A DNA stretch of 64,000 nt from GCA-003244245 sp963712995 (lineage in GTDB: Bacteria; Actinomycetota; Actinomycetes; Mycobacteriales; Pseudonocardiaceae): positions 1 through 64,000 of the forward strand of contig CAVQKH010000036.1 in NCBI GenBank assembly GCA_963712995.1, given 5' to 3'. Shown piece after piece: positions 59,384 through 64,000 of the stretch. Position numbers and translations under genes: made by a program. Under the pieces are notes generated by a model that ran no database searches, was not told where the DNA came from, and saw only the letters and a list, made by a program, of their open reading frames with translations. Within the stretch, counting starts at the first letter, position 1. The number at the start of each line of letters is the position of its first letter.

Positions 59384-61400
59384 GGTCGAGATAGCCGGCT
59401 ATCGCGAGCGCGGCCAGGGTCCAGACCAGGGCTTGCAGTATCCAGGTGATCGCCGTGAAACCTTGGCCGGCGGGACTGGATGTGTCGAAATCGCATCGGT
59501 CGCCGATCGCCGCTGGAGCCAGTGGCAGGCTGCGGTCGATCCCCGCCCCGATCTGTTCGATCAGGGAGCACGGTGAGTTGGGATCGGGGGCCAGGCTGGT
59601 GTGCACGGTGACGTAGCGACCCGGACCGATGGAGGTGTGCCCGGCAGCCACACCCAGCCCCGCCGCGAACACCAACACCAGCAGCAGGGCCAGGACAGCG
59701 CGGCTGCTGCGGTAGCCGTATCCCGCGATGGCCCCCCAGAGCCGATGCGCGGCCTTGATCAGCGGACCACCGAGCTCGCCACGGTGGTAACGGTCCTGCT
59801 GCGCAGCGATGAGGACTTCGCGCGCGGTGGATTCCTGACCGCAGGCTCTGAGCGCGCTGACCAACTGCTGGTAGGGCTGTGGTCGATAGTCACGGGTGTG
59901 GTGGGTGATCAGGTGCAGCCACTCGTGCCAGCCGACGCCGTGAAGCGATGTGTAGGACAGCCCGGACAGCGTCAGCGCAGGAGCGGGCGCGACACAGCTC
60001 GAGCGCTGGGCGGCGCCTTCTGGACAGATCACCAGGGCGGGCAGGAACAGGTGCTTGGCCGCTGCGTCCTCCAGGTCGAGGACGGGACCGGCCGGGTTGG
60101 TGAGTTTCGCGTTGCTGAAATTGAGCTGGCCGCTGATGTGGGCATCCGCCAGCCGCACGGCGCTGTCCTGGCAATGCCCGGTGGCAGTGAGTCCCTCGGC
60201 GAACATGTCGCTGTCGACCTGTAGATGGTCGCCGATCAGGGCCCGGCCGGCCTGGTTGGTGAGTTTCGCGTTGCTGAGGTTGAGCTGGCCGCTGATATGC
60301 GCGTCCGCTAACCGCACGGCGGCGTCGGAGCAGTGTCCGGTGGCGATGAATCCTTCGGCGAACATGTCGGCCTCGACCCGGAGGTGGTCCCCGATGAAGG
60401 CCGGCCCGGCGGGGTTGATCAGCTCGGCGCGGTCGAGGTTGAGCTGGCCGCTGATATGTGCGTCCGGGAGCCGTAGCACGCCGTCTTCACCATGTCCGGT
60501 GGCGGTGAACCCGTCGAGGAACACCCCACCGTTGACGTGCAGGTGGTCCCCGATGAGGGCCGGCCCGGCGGGGTTGATCAGCGCAGCGCCATCCAGGTTG
60601 AGCTGGCCGGTGATGTGGGCGCCGGGCAGCCGCACCGCGCCGCGCTCGTAGTGCCCGGTCGCGGTGAACCCCTCGGCGAGCACCAGCCCGCCACCGACAT
60701 GCAGCCCGTCGGCGATGAGGGCGGGCCCGGCCTGGTTGGCCAGCTCGGCACCATTGAGGTTGAGCTGCCCGAGGATCCGCGCGCCGGGCAGCCGCACCGC
60801 GCCGAGCTCACCCGCCCCGGTGGCGATGAATCCCCCACCGAAGACGTCACCGTCGACGTGGAGTCCGTCGGCGACGAGGGCGGGTCCGGCCTGGTTGCTC
60901 AGCCGTGCGCCGTTGAAGTTGAGCTGGCCCCTGATGTGGGCGCCGAGCAGCCGTACCACACCGTGGTTGCCGTCCCCGGTGGCGGTGAATCCGTCACCGA
61001 GCAGCACATCGCCCTCGACCTGCAGGCCGTCGCCATCCAGGGCCGAAAGATGCGACCCCGCCAGGGTCAGCCAGGGTAAACGGGCACTGACCAGCAGCAC
61101 AGGGTGTTCGAAGAAACAGTCTCGCAGCTCGAGTCCTACCACGGCCGGCACGTGGGTGAGATCAAGTGTTCCGGTGATCCGAGCCCCGTGCAGGCGCACT
61201 CCCAGTGGATCAAGGCGCTCGCCGCCCCGCCCCAGCACCAGCTCCCGCAGCAACTCAGCACGGACGCTGTACCTGGGGCTGTCCGTTGTTGCCAACTGCT
61301 CAACGGTGCGGGTGCTGTGCTCGACCACGCATCCAGATCCCAGGGCATCAATGAGCGCGAGCTCTCTCGACGAGGCCGCACTGAGACTTCCGCTCGCCAC
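59355..61400 (-). CDS. Membrane protein with tandem 53-residue beta-helix-like repeats
   Basis: 681 residues from GTG 61400; the open frame extends further but overlaps nadD. The N-terminal part (1-150) contains one divergent copy of the repeat, and residues 158 to about 447 hold five full near-identical copies plus a partial one, each carrying Gly-Gln-Leu-Asn-Leu/Phe, Asn-Gln/Pro-Ala-Gly-Pro-Ala and Gly-Phe-Thr-Ala-Thr-Gly. Two C-terminal membrane helices (about 560-585 and 645-670) anchor it. Similar actinobacterial proteins are annotated as 'membrane-associated oxidoreductase', without redox motifs here. The repeat spacing suggests a right-handed beta helix. It is divergent from nadD (75 bases between starts) and converges on proA. 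Confidence 0.75.
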   Translation of the reverse strand: MASGSLSAASSRELALIDALGSGCVVEHSTRTVEQLATTDSPRYSVRAELLRELVLGRGGERLDPLGVRLHGARITGTLDLTHVPAVVGLELRDCFFEHPVLLVSARLPWLTLAGSHLSALDGDGLQVEGDVLLGDGFTATGDGNHGVVRLLGAHIRGQLNFNGARLSNQAGPALVADGLHVDGDVFGGGFIATGAGELGAVRLPGARILGQLNLNGAELANQAGPALIADGLHVGGGLVLAEGFTATGHYERGAVRLPGAHITGQLNLDGAALINPAGPALIGDHLHVNGGVFLDGFTATGHGEDGVLRLPDAHISGQLNLDRAELINPAGPAFIGDHLRVEADMFAEGFIATGHCSDAAVRLADAHISGQLNLSNAKLTNQAGRALIGDHLQVDSDMFAEGLTATGHCQDSAVRLADAHISGQLNFSNAKLTNPAGPVLDLEDAAAKHLFLPALVICPEGAAQRSSCVAPAPALTLSGLSYTSLHGVGWHEWLHLITHHTRDYRPQPYQQLVSALRACGQESTAREVLIAAQQDRYHRGELGGPLIKAAHRLWGAIAGYGYRSSRAVLALLLVLVFAAGLGVAAGHTSIGPGRYVTVHTSLAPDPNSPCSLIEQIGAGIDRSLPLAPAAIGDRCDFDTSSPAGQGFTAITWILQALVWTLAALAIAGYLDLIRKTSGSG
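60060..60930 (-). repeat. Array of about 159-nt repeats within the membrane-protein gene
   Basis: Five and a half units of about 159 nt (one of 162), recognised by recurring Gly-Gln-Leu-Asn codons spaced 53-54 residues apart. Copies are similar enough in DNA to recombine, so copy number may vary between strains. Confidence 0.8.
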
Positions 61401-61475
61401 GATTGCCCAGCCTAACTGAGGGGTCAGCCTATCGCCGCCGGAACCGATCCTGGACGTTTCGCCTAGGCTTCGGCC

Positions 61476-62072
61476 ATGTCCGACCGGCGGCTGGGGGTCA
61501 TGGGCGGGACCTTCGACCCGATCCACCATGGTCACCTCGTCGCCGCCAGTGAGGTGGCGGCCCGTTTCGGTCTGGACGAGGTCGTGTTCGTGCCCACCGG
61601 GATCCCGTGGCAGAAAGCTGAGTGTGCGGTCAGTCCAGCCGAAGACCGTTACCTCATGACCGTCATCGCCACCGCGTCCAACCCGCGGTTCTCCACCAGC
61701 CGGGTGGACATCGATCGCCCGGCGCCCACGGTCACCGTCGACACCTTGACTGATCTGCAGGTCCAGTACCCCAGCCATGAGATGTTCTTCATCACCGGTG
61801 CTGATGCGCTGGCCCAGATACTGTCCTGGAAGCGCCTCGACGAGTTGTTCGCCCTGGCCCATCTGGTGGGAGTGACCCGCCCGGGGTTCGACCTCGACGG
61901 AAAGCACCTGCCCGATGGGGCGGTGAGCCTGGTCGAGGTGCCCGCATTGGCGATCTCCTCGACGGACTGCCGGCAGCGGGTCAGGCGCGGCCAGCCAGTC
62001 TGGTACCTGGTGCCCGACGGGGTGGTGCAGTACATCAGCAAACGCGGTTTGTACCGGGGTACACGCCACTGA
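61476..62072 (+). CDS. nadD: Nicotinate-nucleotide adenylyltransferase
   Basis: 198 residues with the nucleotidyltransferase motif Gly-Gly-Thr-Phe-Asp-Pro-Ile-His-His-Gly-His near the start and Ile-Ser-Ser-Thr-Asp-Cys-Arg at the end. It adenylates nicotinate mononucleotide in NAD synthesis. ATG 61476. It follows proA but is not followed by rsfS in this window, unlike in many actinobacteria. Confidence 0.95.
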   Translation: MSDRRLGVMGGTFDPIHHGHLVAASEVAARFGLDEVVFVPTGIPWQKAECAVSPAEDRYLMTVIATASNPRFSTSRVDIDRPAPTVTVDTLTDLQVQYPSHEMFFITGADALAQILSWKRLDELFALAHLVGVTRPGFDLDGKHLPDGAVSLVEVPALAISSTDCRQRVRRGQPVWYLVPDGVVQYISKRGLYRGTRH

Positions 62073-62160
62073 ACAGCATCAATAGTGTCGTTGAGTGCCC
62101 TGGGTACAACACCGGTACAACTCGCCCGGTCTTCTTCACATTATTTATCCTTGCTCGCTT

Positions 62161-62424
62161 TCACCGGCCTGCCGCTGGGCGGACATCTCGGTCTTGATCT
62201 CCTTCGCGCGCTGCCAGTTCCTGCTCCAGGGCCGCCAAGATCCACCAGGGCAACGTGGTGGCGGAGGCAATTTGCCGCCAGGTCGCCGCCACCGCCCAGG
62301 ACGCCGCAGCTATTTCTCTTGCTGCTGTCGGATCACTCTTGCCGCGTCGAGCCGTCATCTCCCAGGCGCGGCCGTACTGCCGGTAGGCCGCTTCCCAGAC
62401 ACGCGTGCATTTCTCTGACGCCAT
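62161..62424 (-). CDS. Small hypothetical protein
   Basis: 87 residues from ATG 62424; GGGGGCG lies about 5 bases upstream. It begins Ala-Ser-Glu-Lys-Cys-Thr-Arg-Val-Trp-Glu-Ala-Ala-Tyr, is helical and Ala/Arg/Trp-rich, and resembles small accessory proteins found in actinobacterial islands. Function unknown. It converges on nadD. Confidence 0.5.
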   Translation of the reverse strand: MASEKCTRVWEAAYRQYGRAWEMTARRGKSDPTAAREIAAASWAVAATWRQIASATTLPWWILAALEQELAAREGDQDRDVRPAAGR

Positions 62425-62852
62425 CACATCGCCCCCAGAGCCCGACACGAGGTGCGCACCGTGGTGCAAATGGTCCGGAGACCGACCGGGGGGCCCGAGG
62501 ACCCTCCCGACCAGCACCCCGAATCCCGCGCGCCCTCGCCGCGGCCCATCGCGAGACTCACGCGGCCTTACGGGGCTGCTCACCGCTCCCGGCGGCGCTG
62601 CTCGGCTTGATCGATGGCGACGGCTGGGTCCCGGCAGCACGGGCCGTCGCGGTGAAACCGGTTGCCCGGTAGAGGTAGGATTGATACTTGAACTCGCCGT
62701 TACCCGCGACTCGGGGCTCTGCGGTCAGCCCATCGAGCGCGATCGCACCGGTCGCCCAGAGGCCTTGTCCTCGCGCGTTTGATACTCGTTGTCTGGTGTG
62801 ACGTCGCCAACCAAAACGAGGCCCTGCCTCAGAGGAGGAGGGATCAACAGCG
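62425..62852. other. Intergenic region upstream of the edge gene
   Basis: No gene I can support. It separates the divergent 87-residue gene from the TTG-started gene. Short direct repeats and lower GC towards 62750-62850 are consistent with a promoter for the latter, but no boxes stand out. Confidence 0.4.
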
Positions 62853-64000
62853 TTGGACGCCCGGCCAGTTGTGCTGAAGGTGCTACTCCAGCACCGTCAC
62901 TTACAACCTCACCGCGCCTTTTGTCGCGAGTACGACAGGGTTGCGGCTAAAGCTGATCCGACTCTGCGGGGAGGGTGGCCGAGCAAGGCACAGTTCTACC
63001 GATGGCTTTCCGGTGAGTTAATTGGGCTTCCGTACCCCGACCACTGCCGAGTTCTAGAGAGCATGTTCCCCGGCTGGACGGTCAACCAACTATTCCAAAC
63101 CCACGATGGCGGAATCGACTTCATACCCGAACCGGCTAAATCACGAGCGGCGGCGCCGACTACCCAACCGGCCGATCAAAATCCTGCAACCCTGTCTCAC
63201 AGGGTTTCCCCCGGGACGTCTGCCGATCTCAGGCTAGCTACTGGCACGGACAAAGACCGCGCGAATGAGGCAGGATTCGACGATAGTTGCGATCTGGTCA
63301 CGGTGAGCCAGCGTTCATGGCACGATGCACGAAAATACGTGGGACTCAATCAGGCGAAGCTGCACGCACGAGCCGTGGAACTATATGCGCCGCCGTGGCG
63401 GCTACCGCAGGCGCCGATGCTCTCCCGGCCCTCCTGGCTACCCGATACACCAATCGCACTTGAGGATATCAAACTCGAATGGGAGCCGAATCCGCCGAAA
63501 CCGATTATCGTGGGCAGTGAACCGGAAGCCCGCTCGTTGCTTCCGCTGCGCACGCAGCGCCAAACATTTCCCAGCTACAGCAGCGCGATCCGCTATCTCA
63601 GTCCGCCTGTCCTGTTCGAAAACCGCCCTTGTTACAGGTTGCTTGAAGCAGCATTGAACGGACATGCCCAAGCATGCCTACGGTTCGGCCAGTCCTGTTA
63701 TTTCGATAAGATAGACGTATCCGAGGCGCTTGTGCACGGACTGTCCTCGGCGATGATCAATTCGACGGATTCCCGGCTGGAGCTACCATTCCGCTCGCTC
63801 ATCTCGGATCCGTTCGATCTTGTTCTTCGTGCTGTGAACACTTCTATCGTGACACTCACCATCCGGCGTGATCCTGCGAGTGGTGAGGCGAGTTTCTTCT
63901 TGCTCCGCCGGGAACCGGCCAAGGTCGTGACAGGAGGCGGTGAATACTGTCTCATTCCGGCTGGCGAGTTTCAGCCGGCAAGTGTCTCTCCTGACAGCGT
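62853..64000 (+). CDS. Helix-turn-helix regulator-like protein of an actinobacterial accessory family, partial
   Basis: The frame is open from TTG 62853 to the window end, giving 382 residues without a stop. AGGAGGAG lies 12 bases before the TTG; GTG 62871 is an alternative. The N-terminal about 75 residues (Phe-Cys-Arg-Glu-Tyr-Asp, Gly-Gly-Trp-Pro-Ser-Lys-Ala-Gln-Phe-Tyr-Arg-Trp-Leu-Ser-Gly) form a helix-turn-helix domain known from XRE-like actinobacterial proteins. After a disordered linker the C-terminal domain has Ala-Ile-Arg-Tyr-Leu, Leu-Phe-Glu-Asn-Arg-Pro-Cys-Tyr-Arg-Leu, Arg-Phe-Gly-Gln-Ser-Cys-Tyr-Phe-Asp and Ile-Pro-Ala-Gly-Glu-Phe-Gln-Pro. Role unknown. GC is lower than in the core genes, suggesting transfer. 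Confidence 0.78.
   Translation, partial: MDARPVVLKVLLQHRHLQPHRAFCREYDRVAAKADPTLRGGWPSKAQFYRWLSGELIGLPYPDHCRVLESMFPGWTVNQLFQTHDGGIDFIPEPAKSRAAAPTTQPADQNPATLSHRVSPGTSADLRLATGTDKDRANEAGFDDSCDLVTVSQRSWHDARKYVGLNQAKLHARAVELYAPPWRLPQAPMLSRPSWLPDTPIALEDIKLEWEPNPPKPIIVGSEPEARSLLPLRTQRQTFPSYSSAIRYLSPPVLFENRPCYRLLEAALNGHAQACLRFGQSCYFDKIDVSEALVHGLSSAMINSTDSRLELPFRSLISDPFDLVLRAVNTSIVTLTIRRDPASGEASFFLLRREPAKVVTGGGEYCLIPAGEFQPASVSPDS

Noticed and set aside
61401..62069. N-terminal extension of the repeat membrane protein
   Set aside because: It would lie entirely on the antisense of nadD; GTG 61400 is a sensible start in the free intergenic space.
62085..62672. 195-codon plus-strand open frame after nadD
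   Set aside because: Pro/Ser/Arg-rich, no ribosome site; the minus-strand 87-residue gene explains part of it better.

Overview
The window is about 64 kb of high-GC actinobacterial DNA. Gene content and order point to a Pseudonocardiales/Mycobacteriales-type genome. The genes from ssb to nei2 (2.9-20.4 kb) follow the order and relative strands of the Mycobacterium tuberculosis block Rv2478c to Rv2464c as I remember it: ssb, ettA, thioesterase, Rv2474c-like gene, aglA, glbO, HNH protein, DUF5130 protein, pepN, Rv2466c-like mycothiol-dependent DsbA-fold protein, rpiB, nei2. The second conserved block (38.3-62.1 kb) runs tig, clpP1, clpP2, clpX, folC, DUF4233, ndk, then rne, rplU, rpmA, obg, proB, proA, nadD. 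Genus-level assignment is not possible from the sequence alone.

Layout. 0-0.55 kb: the 3' end of a tyrosine recombinase gene lies against the 3' end of tRNA-Arg(TCT), so an integrated element probably extends off the left edge. 0.7-20.4 kb: conserved core, with one frameshifted TPR-like gene (5.2-7.5 kb). 20.4-38.2 kb: a variable island exactly where synteny breaks between nei2 and tig. It begins with small hypothetical genes, a lipoprotein, gcvH, a decayed RelBE-type toxin-antitoxin pair and a divergent tRNA-Gly/tRNA-Pro pair. Its main cargo (25.8-37.7 kb) is a compact biosynthetic locus: AMP-ligase, short-chain dehydrogenase, acyl carrier protein, AvrD-family protein, P-loop kinase-like protein, TetR repressor, MFS exporter and aldo/keto reductase. 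On the opposite strand lies a complete bacterial-type acetyl-CoA carboxylase operon (accDA fusion, accB, accC) ending in a LuxR-type regulator. 38.3-62.1 kb: conserved core with a three-gene ABC exporter, a TIGR03960-type radical SAM gene plus DUF2344 gene pair, and a subtilisin-like protease. 59.4-61.4 kb (minus strand): a membrane protein with five to six near-identical 53-residue repeats. 62.1-64 kb: the core order stops after nadD and lower-GC accessory genes follow, including a TTG-started regulator-like gene that runs off the right edge.

How the genes fit together. The locus of most interest is the AvrD cluster. AvrD of Pseudomonas syringae makes syringolides by joining a beta-ketoacyl unit to a sugar, in logic resembling AfsA-type butyrolactone synthesis. 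Here it is translationally coupled to a kinase-like P-loop protein and sits behind an acyl-activating enzyme, a ketoreductase-like SDR and a dedicated ACP, with its own malonyl-CoA supply but no ketosynthase. The repressor-exporter pair carries two matching operator copies placed around a near-consensus promoter. I infer a small acyl-sugar or butenolide-like signal or specialised metabolite. The product is unknown.
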